Below are positions 1 to 10,504 of a DNA stretch of 36,092 nucleotides, piece after piece. The notes under the pieces are model-generated. The model saw only the letters and a program-made list of their open reading frames with translations, had not been told where the DNA came from and did no database searches. The stretch lies in NCBI GenBank assembly GCA_009930475.1, contig RZYC01000041.1, forward strand, positions 1 through 36,092. The letters are read 5' to 3'. The translations under genes were made by a program, and so were the position numbers. Every line of letters starts with the position of its first letter. Within the stretch, counting starts at the first letter, position 1. This stretch comes from Spartobacteria bacterium. GTDB taxonomy: Bacteria > Verrucomicrobiota > Kiritimatiellia > RZYC01.

Positions 1-168
1 TATTTTACGGATGGTCAGGTGCTGGGAAGTAAGGAATTTGTGGAGGATTTTTTCGCAGAGAACCGGGATTATTTTGGTCCGAAGCGAAAACAGGGGCGAC
101 GGCGGGTTAAAGATGGAGTAGGGGATCTTTTTGCTGTGCGTACGCTCCGTATGTCTGAGGAGAGGTAG
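1..168 (+). CDS. C-terminal end of REP-associated (RAYT/IS200-like Y1) transposase, partial
   Basis: An open frame enters from the left edge and stops at TAG 166-168, giving 55 residues. The text contains DGQVLGSKEFVEDFF, then FGPKRKQGRRR and a basic tail. I recognise this as the C-terminal end of REP-associated tyrosine transposases of the IS200/Y1_Tnp superfamily, where a 'DG.VLGS..FVE..F' segment precedes a KRK..R stretch. The HUH and catalytic tyrosine part would lie upstream of the window, so activity cannot be judged. RAYT proteins are usually single-copy domesticated transposases that act on REP palindromes, and the palindrome pair at 14673-14720 is worth comparing. The family call is by recognition of the tail only. 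Confidence 0.6.
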   Translation, partial: YFTDGQVLGSKEFVEDFFAENRDYFGPKRKQGRRRVKDGVGDLFAVRTLRMSEER

Positions 169-230
169 TTTCCGCATATATACATGAAATGTGAGCGATT
201 GGTGGCTGAAAAGGCGAAACTGGAAGAGTT

Positions 231-263
231 TTTAACCACGAAAAACACAGAAGGTCACGAAAC
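231..263. repeat. CACGAA-type short-period repeat
   Basis: After TTTTTAAC the sequence carries three related units, CACGAAAAA, CACAGAAGGT and CACGAAAC, starting at 237, 246 and 256 (period 9-10). Repeats of the 'TTAACCACGAA..CACGAA' kind are, from memory, scattered through intergenic DNA of many environmental bacterial genomes with no assigned function. It lies between the transposase tail and the pseudogene block. Confidence 0.45.
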
Positions 264-458
264 TGGGGATTTTTTTCGCGCTGAGGTGCAGGGGCGAAGA
301 AGTAGAGCATCAGTATGTTCTGGAATCTGTGGAAAAGGTTCCATGGCCCGTGAATAATCATGATCTTCTTCCATTGTATTCCTGGCCGTCCATAAATCAT
401 TAATTGCTCTTCATCTGGATTACTTGGTTTGCGAAAGATCTTTGTATTTACTTTGGCT

Positions 459-890
459 TCATCTGGTTATATTTACAAGAAAAGGGCGTTTGCTGGCCTT
501 GAGGAAATCGAGATTTTCACGGGATGCGAAGCTTGCGTCCAAAATGACCAGAGCCTTCTCAAATCCGCCCTGATCCAATCGCCCGAGCACCGTCTCGAGC
601 GTTTTGGTATCCGATGTGTTTCCGGCAAAAACTTCGTGTGCAAGCGCAAATCCATACGCGTCATAGACGACTCCTATAGCAACTTGTGGGCAGTCGTTGC
701 GTTTTTGTTTGTTTGCCTCTGACAGCCTTGGGATTGCCTTCGCATTGCCCCTCAAAATGTGTATTTGTCACATCGTAGAGGACAATATTGCGCTGTAGAA
801 TGAGAGCCCATTCACTCAAGCGACCGCCACCCGTGGCCGTCGGTTTTGCCGTCCATCTCCCTCATCACATTTGTTTTCAGCACTACGGCG
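459..890 (-). pseudogene. IS1634-like DDE transposase remnant (frameshifted)
   Basis: Read on the minus strand, two frames join into one transposase-like segment. The upstream frame gives NIVLYDVTNTHFEG then CEGNPKA. The downstream frame gives KRNDCPQVAIGVVYD, then FALAHEVFAGNTSDTKTLE and LVILDASFASRENLDFL. This is the central DDE region of IS1634/IS4-type transposases ('LYDvTnt.FEG...GfplahevF.GN.sDs.Tle'). The frame switch falls near 700-712, in a CAAACAAACAAAAA run, so a 4-bp slippage is a plausible cause. The frame ends at 459 without the C-terminal part, and I saw no terminal inverted repeats or target duplication. It is a dead fragment. The right boundary with the next relic, near 890, is approximate. 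Confidence 0.6.
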
Positions 891-1112
891 GCAGAGGTTT
901 TCTTCCCGTAGGTAGGGGTTGAAGTAATCCACAATCTTGCTGCGCTCCTCGGTGATGGATAGATTGGAGATGGTCATATCCTGGGATGTTCCGATGAATA
1001 CGCCAGTGCGTGCTTCAACAAACTCGTCGAGGGATCTCGCATCCCGTTTGCTGACGAGATCAGCGGTAGGGGCAGTAAAAGCAGGGCTAATAAGCGTGCA
1101 ACGATGAACCAT
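890..1112 (-). pseudogene. Solute-binding protein family 3 remnant
   Basis: The minus-strand frame starting with ATG at 1112 has a short N-terminus followed by ARSLDEFVEARTGVFIGTSQD and then MTISNLSITEERSKIVDYFNPYL. The second piece matches the 'itpeR.k.vdFs.PY' signature of periplasmic amino-acid-binding proteins (SBP_bac_3), and the first resembles the 'LdeL.g.riGv.tGt..D' segment. The two pieces lie directly next to each other, although more residues separate them in complete proteins. After NPYLRE the text becomes unrelated and runs into the transposase relic. The most likely reading is a gene start damaged by an internal deletion and a truncation. Confidence 0.45.
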
Positions 1113-1316
1113 GGAACACCAAAATCATTCATATTCAACACATCTCCCGAGAACCGCTATGAACGCAGGATCATCAGGAATGAAATGGCCGACTTTTGGA
1201 TTAAACGGCTGAAGGCTAATGTCTGGAAGTTTTCATATTTGCTTTTAATTTGATGAAACGGCTGGTAAAAACGATCCTTTGATAACTGTAAAAATGAATC
1301 AACGCAGGAGCAGAGC

Positions 1317-2279
1317 ATGAGATTTCTATCTGGCATTCAACCATCGGGAATGCTTCACATCGGCAATTATTTTGGGATGATGAAACCCGCACTGGAATTA
1401 CAGAATCAGGGTGATTCGTTTTATTTTATTGCCGATTATCATGCGCTCACTTCGGTTCACGATCCGGTTAAGCTCCGCGATAGCGTTAAAAATGTGGCTC
1501 TGGATTTTCTGGCCTGCGGATTGGATCCTGCGAAAACAGCCTTTTACAAGCAGAGCGACCTCCCGGAGGTACAGGAACTGACTTGGCTGCTGTCGATTGT
1601 TACCCCCATGGGACTGCTTGAACGCTGTCATTCATATAAAGACAAACTAGCCAAGGGCATGGCGGCTTCGCATGGTTTATTTGCTTATCCAGTTTTAATG
1701 GCTGCGGATATTCTTATTGTCCAGTCCAACGTGGTGCCGGTGGGAAAAGATCAGAAACAGCATGTTGAAGTCACGCGTGATCTGGCTGTGAAATTTAACA
1801 ATACTTTTGGTGAAACCTTTACGATTCCAGAACCTTCGATTCGAGAGGATGTGGCGGTTGTTCCGGGACTTGACGGCCAGAAAATGTCAAAGTCTTATGA
1901 TAATACCATAGAAATATTCGGACCAGAAAAGCCCACAAAAAAGAAAATTATGCGCATTGTCACGGATAGCAAAGGATTGGAAGACGTAAAAGATCCTGAT
2001 ACATGTAATGTGTTTGGTTTGTACAAACTGTTTGCTTCAGAAGCGCAGAAGCAGGAACTGGCAGCTCAGTATCGCGCGGGCGGCATGGGGTACGGGGTGG
2101 CAAAAAAGGCGCTGTACGAGATGATGATGGATCACTTTGCTCCCTATCGCGCTCGTCGGGCCGAACTGGAACAGAATATGGATTATGTTGATCAGGTGCT
2201 GCATCAGGGTGCGGAAAAAGCGAGGACCGTTGCAGCAGAAACGCTGGATCGTGCACGCCGGGCTGTGGGCCTTGCCTAA
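1317..2279 (+). CDS. trpS: Tryptophan--tRNA ligase (TrpRS)
   Basis: This cytoplasmic class Ic aminoacyl-tRNA synthetase charges tRNA-Trp using ATP. The 320-residue protein is the usual length for bacterial TrpRS. The class I signatures are present: SGIQPSGMLHIGNYFG near residues 5-20 (HIGN at 14-17) and KMSKS at 189-193 after PGLDGQ. The ATG start is supported by AGGAG at 1306-1310, six bases upstream. It is the first intact gene after the relic region and is followed 142 bp later by thrS. Nothing in the protein looks damaged. The 5' leader shows no T-box or trp attenuator that I can recognise. Confidence 0.96.
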   Translation: MRFLSGIQPSGMLHIGNYFGMMKPALELQNQGDSFYFIADYHALTSVHDPVKLRDSVKNVALDFLACGLDPAKTAFYKQSDLPEVQELTWLLSIVTPMGLLERCHSYKDKLAKGMAASHGLFAYPVLMAADILIVQSNVVPVGKDQKQHVEVTRDLAVKFNNTFGETFTIPEPSIREDVAVVPGLDGQKMSKSYDNTIEIFGPEKPTKKKIMRIVTDSKGLEDVKDPDTCNVFGLYKLFASEAQKQELAAQYRAGGMGYGVAKKALYEMMMDHFAPYRARRAELEQNMDYVDQVLHQGAEKARTVAAETLDRARRAVGLA

Positions 2280-2312
2280 ACAGTCTTGCAAATGCACTTG
2301 ATATCCCTCAGC

Positions 2313-2341
2313 TTGACGCGTATTGTGCGACTCATTATTTA
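2313..2341 (+). promoter_or_regulatory. Candidate sigma-70 promoter upstream of thrS
   Basis: TTGACG (2313-2318, five of six to TTGACA) is followed after 17 bases by TATTTA (2336-2341, weak -10). It lies in the 142-bp trpS-thrS gap, about 80 bp before the thrS start. This is a visual consensus match only. Confidence 0.3.
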
Positions 2342-2421
2342 TTCAGCTCATGATACCTGATGTTGCATGAGTTACGAAGAAATACGAACATCGGAAAACG
2401 GAAAGAAAGACTGCTGTACGG

Positions 2422-4173
2422 ATGAAAAATAAAGATATCTCTGAATTGGAACTAATGCGTCACAGTGCTGCTCATGTTATGGCAGCGGCAGTGTGCAGAT
2501 TGTTTGAGGATGTTAAGCTGGATATCGGACCGTCCACAGAAACCGGATTTTATTACGATTTCGATATACCTCAGCGAGTGGGGCCGGATGATTTTGAACG
2601 CATTGAAGCGGAAATGCAGCGCATTGTTGATGAAGATCTGCCGTTTGAGCGATTGGAAATGACGCGCGAAGAAGCGACGAAGAAGCTGACCGACGCCGGG
2701 CAGCACTACAAAATTGAGCGTCTGGCAGATATTCCTGAAGGGGAAAGTATTACCTTCTACCAGTGCGGCGACTTCTTTGATTTGTGCCGGGGGCCGCATG
2801 TGGCCAGTACGAAGGCGGTCAAAGCATTTAAATTGCTGTCTGTAGCCGGCTCCTATTATCGCGGCATTGAAACAAATCCGATGCTGCAGCGCATTTATGC
2901 TACTGCGTTCACTAGTTCCAAGGCACTGCGTGCTCATTTGAAACTGCTGGAAGAAGCCAAAAAACGTGACCATCGCAAAATTGGTAAAGAGCTGGATTTA
3001 TTTTCTACGCAGGATGCGGTGGGGCCGGGACTGGTGCATTGGCATCCCAAAGGAGCTCGGATACGTTCTATTATCGAAGAATTCTGGCGCAAACTGCACT
3101 ACCGCAATGGCTATGAAATGATTTATACGCCGCATGTCGGGCAGGCCAATCTCTGGGAAACGTCAGGGCATCTGGATTTCTATCGTGAGAGCATGTATTC
3201 CTCTATGGATGTCGACGGCATGGAGTATTTCATCAAACCGATGAACTGCCCCTTCCATATCAAGATTTATAATAACTCCATTCGTTCCTATCGCGAATTG
3301 CCTATTCGCTGGGCGGAACTGGGCACGGTGTATCGCTATGAGAAAGCCGGGGTGCTGCATGGACTGATGCGCGTTCGCGGATTTACGCAGGACGATGCCC
3401 ACATTATGTGTACACCCGAACAGGTGGAACAGGAAATCAAGGAAACCATGCAGTTTGCTATCCGCATGTGGAATGCCTTTGGGTTTAAGAATATTTCGGC
3501 CTATCTTGCTACCCGACCAGAAAAAGCGGTTGGTGATGATGTCCGGTGGGAGCAGGCTACTAAATCCTTGGAGGCGGCGCTGATTTCTGAGAATATTCCC
3601 TACGAAACCGATCCAGGCGGCGGAGCCTTTTACGGTCCGAAAATTGACATGAAGGTGAAAGATGCCATAGGACGTGAATGGCAGGTAAGCACTATTCAGT
3701 TCGATTTTAATTTGCCGGAACGATTTGATATGACTTATGTGGGCGAAGATGGCAAACCGCATCGCCCGTACATGGTTCATCGCGCACTGCTGGGCAGTCT
3801 GGAACGCTTCTTTGGTATTTTAATCGAGCATTATGCTGGAGCCTTTCCATTATGGCTGGCTCCGGAACAGCTTCGCATTCTGCCGCTGACGCAGAATCAG
3901 CTGGCATACGCAGAAAAACTGAAAGCAGCTTTTTTGGAGCAGGATATCCGCGTAACGGTGGATACGCGCCAGGAAAAAATCGGGGCAAAAATCCGGCTGG
4001 CACAGATGGAAAAGATTCCTTATATGGCGGTGGTCGGTCCCAAAGAGGAAGAGGCGGGCGTGATTGCATTGCGAAATCGCACGAAAGGCGATCAGGGGCA
4101 AATGTCTGTTGAAACCGTCATGGCGATGATGCAAAAAGAAATCGAGACCAAGGGTCTGGATGCAGACGACTAA
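2422..4173 (+). CDS. thrS: Threonine--tRNA ligase, short form lacking the TGS domain
   Basis: ThrRS is a class II synthetase that charges tRNA-Thr and hydrolyses Ser-tRNA-Thr in its N2 editing domain. Editing-site residues are visible: HSAAH at 14-18 and DLCRGPH at 120-126. In the catalytic core, NCPFH carries the zinc-ligand cysteine (Cys276), motif 2 appears as GTVYRYEKAGVLHGLMRVRG, and DDAHI supplies a His ligand. The C-terminal anticodon-binding domain starts near residue 470 (PLWLAPEQLRILPL). The protein has 583 residues against about 640 for E. coli because it begins almost directly at the editing domain. The roughly 60-residue TGS domain is absent, and the 142-bp upstream gap is too short to hold one. 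The ATG has no strong Shine-Dalgarno. infC follows 76 bp later. Confidence 0.96.
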   Translation: MKNKDISELELMRHSAAHVMAAAVCRLFEDVKLDIGPSTETGFYYDFDIPQRVGPDDFERIEAEMQRIVDEDLPFERLEMTREEATKKLTDAGQHYKIERLADIPEGESITFYQCGDFFDLCRGPHVASTKAVKAFKLLSVAGSYYRGIETNPMLQRIYATAFTSSKALRAHLKLLEEAKKRDHRKIGKELDLFSTQDAVGPGLVHWHPKGARIRSIIEEFWRKLHYRNGYEMIYTPHVGQANLWETSGHLDFYRESMYSSMDVDGMEYFIKPMNCPFHIKIYNNSIRSYRELPIRWAELGTVYRYEKAGVLHGLMRVRGFTQDDAHIMCTPEQVEQEIKETMQFAIRMWNAFGFKNISAYLATRPEKAVGDDVRWEQATKSLEAALISENIPYETDPGGGAFYGPKIDMKVKDAIGREWQVSTIQFDFNLPERFDMTYVGEDGKPHRPYMVHRALLGSLERFFGILIEHYAGAFPLWLAPEQLRILPLTQNQLAYAEKLKAAFLEQDIRVTVDTRQEKIGAKIRLAQMEKIPYMAVVGPKEEEAGVIALRNRTKGDQGQMSVETVMAMMQKEIETKGLDADD

Positions 4174-4227
4174 AAATGCGGTTGATTCACTCTGAAAAAT
4201 TCTCTAGTATAGAAAAAATGACAAACC

Positions 4228-4243
4228 AAGGAGGTATATTATA
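4228..4243 (+). promoter_or_regulatory. infC ribosome-binding site with in-frame AUU/AUA codons
   Basis: AAGGAGG (4228-4234) is the best Shine-Dalgarno in the window. The first ATG, at 4250, lies 15 bases further on, which is too far for good initiation. In the same frame are ATT at 4238 (3 bases from the SD) and ATA at 4241 (6 bases, near-optimal spacing). IF-3 genes commonly use AUU, AUC or AUA starts, which allow autoregulation because IF-3 itself rejects non-canonical starts. A start at ATA 4241 would add three residues. Confidence 0.5.
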
Positions 4244-4249
4244 ACCTAC

Positions 4250-4810
4250 ATGAAACCAAAGCCCTGGGAAAGAGGCAATCGTTCGGATCGTTTTGGTGAC
4301 CGGACGCGTATTAATAATCAGATTCGTATTCCTGAAGTCCGTTGTATTGCAGAAGACGGTTCGCAGCTGGGTATTATGCCCACCTATAAAGCCAATGAAA
4401 TGGCACTGGCCGCCGGACTTGATCTTGTAGAAATTTCGCCGCAGGCTAAACCGCCTGTTTGCAAAATTATGAATTACGGCAAATTCAAATACGAAAAAGA
4501 GAAAAAAGAAAAGCTGGCGAAAAAGAATCAGACGCAGACGAAAGTGAAGGAAATTAAATTCCATGCCAATGTCGGTGATCATGATTATAATACCAAAATT
4601 CGTCAGGCTACGGATTTTCTCAATGAAGGGCACCGTGTCAAATTCTCCCTGTTTTTCCGTGGTAGAGAAAATGCCCACAAGGAAATCGGGTTTGAACTGA
4701 TGGAGCGGGTTGCTGTTGATTTGACTGAGATCGGCGAAGTCGAACAGACCGCTAAATTTGTGGGCAGAAACCTGATTATGATGGTTTTTCCTAAAAAATC
4801 AAAAGCATAA
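4250..4810 (+). CDS. infC: Translation initiation factor IF-3
   Basis: IF-3 binds the 30S subunit, prevents premature 50S joining and proofreads start-codon and initiator-tRNA pairing. The 186-residue frame has the family layout. The N-terminal domain contains RINNQIRIPEVRCI, then LVEISPQAKPPVCKIMNYGK. A lysine-rich linker (KYEKEKKEKLAKKNQ) follows, and the C-terminal domain contains KEIKFHANVGDHDYNTKIRQ and VKFSLFFRGRE. Translation may really start at ATA 4241 or ATT 4238 rather than the ATG given here (see the RBS entry), which changes only the extreme N-terminus. thrS-infC order is common, but the usual downstream ribosomal protein genes rpmI and rplT are missing. A flavoprotein gene follows instead. 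Confidence 0.96.
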   Translation: MKPKPWERGNRSDRFGDRTRINNQIRIPEVRCIAEDGSQLGIMPTYKANEMALAAGLDLVEISPQAKPPVCKIMNYGKFKYEKEKKEKLAKKNQTQTKVKEIKFHANVGDHDYNTKIRQATDFLNEGHRVKFSLFFRGRENAHKEIGFELMERVAVDLTEIGEVEQTAKFVGRNLIMMVFPKKSKA

Positions 4811-4840
4811 CAGGTTAGGAACGAATGTTCCCCAATCCTG
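4811..4840 (+). terminator. Hairpin immediately after infC
   Basis: The sequence right after the infC stop can fold as CAGG-TT / AA-CCTG outer pairs (one bulged T) around an inner GGAAC-GAAT-GTTCC stem. No U-run follows, so it is not a textbook intrinsic terminator. It may act as an mRNA 3' end or as a processing or pausing structure between infC and the flavoprotein gene. Confidence 0.35.
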
Positions 4841-4895
4841 AATCGCTCACTCATTAAAGGGACGTACGAGTATACAAAGAAATAGTCACAGCGAT

Positions 4896-6110
4896 GTGAT
4901 CGTTGTCGGTGCCGGATCAGCCGGCTTACTGGCATCTTTGGTACTTGCCCGTCTGGGGCGGCGTGTCGTTCTCTTTGAAGCGCAAAAAGAGCCTGCACGC
5001 AAATTGCTGGCCAGCGGCGGGGGGCGCTGCAATATTTCCAATACGCTTGATGCGCAGGCATTCATGGCGTCTTTTGGAAAGCAGGGTCGTTTTATGACGC
5101 AGGCTCTGCAGGCCTTTTCGCTGCATGATTTATCATCCTTTTTTGCTGAACTGGGTGTCCCGCTGGCCTCTACTGATGGACTGCTGGTTTATCCCCGGTC
5201 GCAATCTGCACGTGATGTCCGGGAGGCACTGGTTCATGCGTGCAGCCGTCTGCAAGTGACATTGTATACCGACCGGATCGTTACGTCGCTGCATGTGAAC
5301 GATCAGATGGTAAACGGTATAACGACGCACGACGGCTTAACGGTCGCGGCACCCGCCGTATTGCTGGCTACCGGTGGTTGTGGTTATCCTGAACTGAGCA
5401 GCGGAAGGTTTGGACTTGATCTTGCGAAGTCGGTCGGTCACAGGATTGTTTCTCCGCTTCCAGCCAATGTCCCTCTGATAACGCATGAAACGTGGCCGCG
5501 TGAACTGGCGGGTCTTTCTGTCAGTGACGCAGGGGTGGTTATTCCCTATGGAAAGAAAACCAGTCAGTGGACAGGATCACTGCTGTTTACGCATCGCGGA
5601 CTGAGCGGCCCTGTGATTTTAGATGCTTCGGGAACCATTGCAGAACAGCTGGTTTCTTTGCAGCCGCTGCCAGTAGAGCTGGTCTTTTTACGTCAGTCCC
5701 CCTTGGAGGAGTTTCGACGTTATCAGGGGAAGAAAAAGCTGCGCAATGCGCTGGGTGCTGTCGTTCCGAATGCGCTAGCTCAGATGCTCTGTCGGCGTGC
5801 AGGCATCGCAGATGATGTGACCTGCGCACGGTTGAGCAGAGAGCAGCAAGTGGCAATGGATGCATTGCTGCTGCATTGTCCGCTCCTGATTACCCGGACA
5901 GAAGGGTTTTCCAAAGCGATGACGATGCGTGGAGGCGTAAGCCTCAAAGAAATCAATCCTCGCACCATGGAAAGCCGGTTTGTCCATGGGCTTTACTTTG
6001 CCGGTGAAATGCTGGATCTGGATGCACCGTGTGGCGGTTTTCAGCTTCAGTGGGCCTTTTCCAGCGGGTTCCTGGCCGCACAGGCTGTGCATGCCGCGAT
6101 GGCCATGTAG
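4896..6110 (+). CDS. NAD(P)/FAD-dependent oxidoreductase, YhiN/HI0933 family
   Basis: This is a cytoplasmic flavoprotein of the HI0933/YhiN (BaiN-like) family, whose members are mostly annotated as FAD-dependent oxidoreductases of uncertain substrate. The N-terminus has the FAD-binding signature VVGAGSAGLLAS near residues 3-14, then LLASGGGRCNISN near 37-49, which is diagnostic for the family. The C-terminus has LYFAGEMLDLDAPCGGFQLQ followed by AFSSGFLAAQAV, the second FAD-contact region. At 404 residues it is of normal length. The start is uncertain. GTG 4896 is the only conventional start between an upstream in-frame stop (4839) and the FAD motif, but it lacks a clear Shine-Dalgarno. Physiological role cannot be read from the neighbours. 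Confidence 0.88.
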   Translation: MIVVGAGSAGLLASLVLARLGRRVVLFEAQKEPARKLLASGGGRCNISNTLDAQAFMASFGKQGRFMTQALQAFSLHDLSSFFAELGVPLASTDGLLVYPRSQSARDVREALVHACSRLQVTLYTDRIVTSLHVNDQMVNGITTHDGLTVAAPAVLLATGGCGYPELSSGRFGLDLAKSVGHRIVSPLPANVPLITHETWPRELAGLSVSDAGVVIPYGKKTSQWTGSLLFTHRGLSGPVILDASGTIAEQLVSLQPLPVELVFLRQSPLEEFRRYQGKKKLRNALGAVVPNALAQMLCRRAGIADDVTCARLSREQQVAMDALLLHCPLLITRTEGFSKAMTMRGGVSLKEINPRTMESRFVHGLYFAGEMLDLDAPCGGFQLQWAFSSGFLAAQAVHAAMAM

Positions 6111-6202
6111 GGGTTCCGCTCTATGCACTTCGGTGCGTTCTGCGTTGACAGGGTGTGCAGGTTGTTTATATCTAAATGCCAGCACAGTTAAGGGAGAAGA
6201 GA

Positions 6203-6466
6203 ATGAAGACATTTGAAATGCTGTTCGAAGAACTGCAGAAAAAAGCGGCGTCACAGGATACTCAGTCAGGAACAGTGAAGGCATTGAAGGCTGGGAAGCA
6301 TGCCATTGGCAAGAAAATCGTCGAAGAAGCGGCGGAAGTGTGGATGGCCTCTGAATTTCAGAGTAAAGAAGAGGCAGCCGAAGAAATGTCGCAATTGCTC
6401 TACCACGTACAGGTCATGATGCTGGCTTGCGACCTCACACTCGAAGATGTGTATACCTACCTATAA
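6203..6466 (+). CDS. hisE: Phosphoribosyl-ATP pyrophosphatase (HisE)
   Basis: HisE hydrolyses phosphoribosyl-ATP to phosphoribosyl-AMP and pyrophosphate, the second step of histidine synthesis. The 87-residue protein is a stand-alone HisE of the all-alpha NTP pyrophosphatase fold. [13 protein letters not shown] and [13 protein letters not shown] carry the conserved acidic residues that bind magnesium. I chose ATG 6203 because GGGAGAAGAG lies just upstream; an upstream in-frame codon at 6176 would add nine unrelated residues. hisG starts 28 bp after the stop, so the two early pathway enzymes are probably co-transcribed. The other his genes are not in this window. Confidence 0.93.
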   Translation: MKTFEMLFEELQKKAASQDTQSGTVKALKAGKHAIGKKIVEEAAEVWMASEFQSKEEAAEEMSQLLYHVQVMMLACDLTLEDVYTYL

Positions 6467-6494
6467 TTTTTGAATCGAACCAACAGGACGCCTT

Positions 6495-7343
6495 ATGCTC
6501 AAAATTGCTCTGCCCAATAAAGGCTCTCTTTCAGAAGGAGCCATCCACTTAATGTCTGAGGCCGGCTATTCTTGTCGCCGCCACAGCCGGGAACTTTTTG
6601 TTTATGACAAAGACCATGATGTGGAATTTGTCTTTCTTCGCCCTCGCGATATAGCCGTGTATGTAGGGCGGGGCATCCTTGATTTAGGGATCACGGGTCG
6701 CGATCTGGCTTTTGAGGCGCAGGTGGCCACGACGGAACTTCTGGCTCTGGGCTTTGGCCGGTCACGTTTTTGTTATGCCGTACCAAGGGATAGCGGACTA
6801 AATCCGGATAAGCTGGCCCATCTGCGTGTCGCGACATCCTATCCCTGTCTTGTAAAACATGACATGAAGCAGCGCGGTATCGAATGCGACATCGTGGAGC
6901 TTGATGGTGCGGTAGAAATCAGTATCAAGCTGGGTGTGGCCGATGCCATTGCCGACGTGGTGCAGTCAGGACGCACGCTTGTCGAAGCTGGGTTGCACAT
7001 TGTGGGCGAACCGATTTTTCAGTCAGAGGCCATTGTTATTTCGCGTGAGCAGGAGCTCTCCTGTCACCCTGATGTGAAAATGTGCCTGGAACGACTCCAG
7101 GGCATTGTCACTGCAAGGGATTATGTGGTCATAGAATATGATGCCCCCAAGTCCGTGCTGGAGCAGGTTTGCGCCATTACGCCGGGCATTGAATCGCCCA
7201 CCATTGCACCGCTGAGTCGTAACGACTGGATGGCTGTGAAAGCGATGGTTAAACGGAAAGAGATCAACCGGATCATGGATGACTTGTCGGCCCAGGGTGC
7301 CAAAGGCATCATTGTTACCGATATTCGTACCTGTAGACTTTAA
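6495..7343 (+). CDS. hisG: ATP phosphoribosyltransferase, long form (HisG-L)
   Basis: HisG joins ATP and PRPP to start histidine synthesis and is the feedback-controlled step. The 282-residue length and C-terminal extension mark the long, hexameric form that does not need HisZ. Features include LKIALPNKGSLSEGA at the N-terminus, GRGILDLGITGRDL near residues 58-71, and the PRPP-binding segment DAIADVVQSGRTLVEAGL. The C-terminal ACT-like histidine-sensing domain covers roughly residues 210-282, ending GIIVTDIRTCRL. An AGGACG Shine-Dalgarno precedes the ATG. It follows hisE closely and is trailed nine bases later by the flagellar-rod-like mini-gene. Confidence 0.96.
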   Translation: MLKIALPNKGSLSEGAIHLMSEAGYSCRRHSRELFVYDKDHDVEFVFLRPRDIAVYVGRGILDLGITGRDLAFEAQVATTELLALGFGRSRFCYAVPRDSGLNPDKLAHLRVATSYPCLVKHDMKQRGIECDIVELDGAVEISIKLGVADAIADVVQSGRTLVEAGLHIVGEPIFQSEAIVISREQELSCHPDVKMCLERLQGIVTARDYVVIEYDAPKSVLEQVCAITPGIESPTIAPLSRNDWMAVKAMVKRKEINRIMDDLSAQGAKGIIVTDIRTCRL

Positions 7344-7352
7344 GGATAGGTT

Positions 7353-7634
7353 ATGGAAGAGGCCGTATCAGGGATTTTAGCAGCCGAAGAACGCCTGGCT
7401 GCATCTGCCCATAATATTGCCCATATTTATACAGAAGAGGCGCGTGCGCACCGTGTAGAAGCCCGCGCCCGTGATCGGGGCGCAGACCCTGTTTCTGTCC
7501 AGCCGGATGAGCGATCCGATCTGGTTGCCGAGTCAGTGGAGCAGATCGGTGCCTCCAATTACATGGCCGCCAATATTCAGTCCCTGCGAACGCAGGATGA
7601 AATGAAAGGGATTGTACTGGATCTGTTTGCTTAA
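7353..7634 (+). CDS. Flagellar basal-body-rod-like mini-protein (FlgC/FlgG-type ends)
   Basis: The 93-residue protein combines the two hallmark ends of axial flagellar proteins with almost nothing between them. The N-terminal SGILAAEERLAASAHNIAHI resembles the rod-protein motif ('s.L.a...rl...s.NiAN'). The C-terminal ASNYMAANIQSLRTQDEMK, ending GIVLDLFA, resembles the rod/hook C-terminal motif ('a...Y.aN...l.t.demm...l'). Short proteins like this occur outside flagellar operons in several bacteria, and their role is not established to my knowledge. AGGA lies just before the ATG, nine bases after hisG, so it is probably translated from the his transcript. No other flagellar gene is in the window. 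The fold assignment is moderate and the function is unknown. Confidence 0.7.
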   Translation: MEEAVSGILAAEERLAASAHNIAHIYTEEARAHRVEARARDRGADPVSVQPDERSDLVAESVEQIGASNYMAANIQSLRTQDEMKGIVLDLFA

Positions 7635-10492
<2,858 letters not shown>

Positions 10493-10504
10493 TGCTAAGA
10501 AGCT

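Noticed and set aside
107-400. Minus-strand open frame of 97 codons
   Set aside because: No recognisable motif, and it runs through the CACGAA repeat and the end of the transposase tail. It looks like a chance frame.
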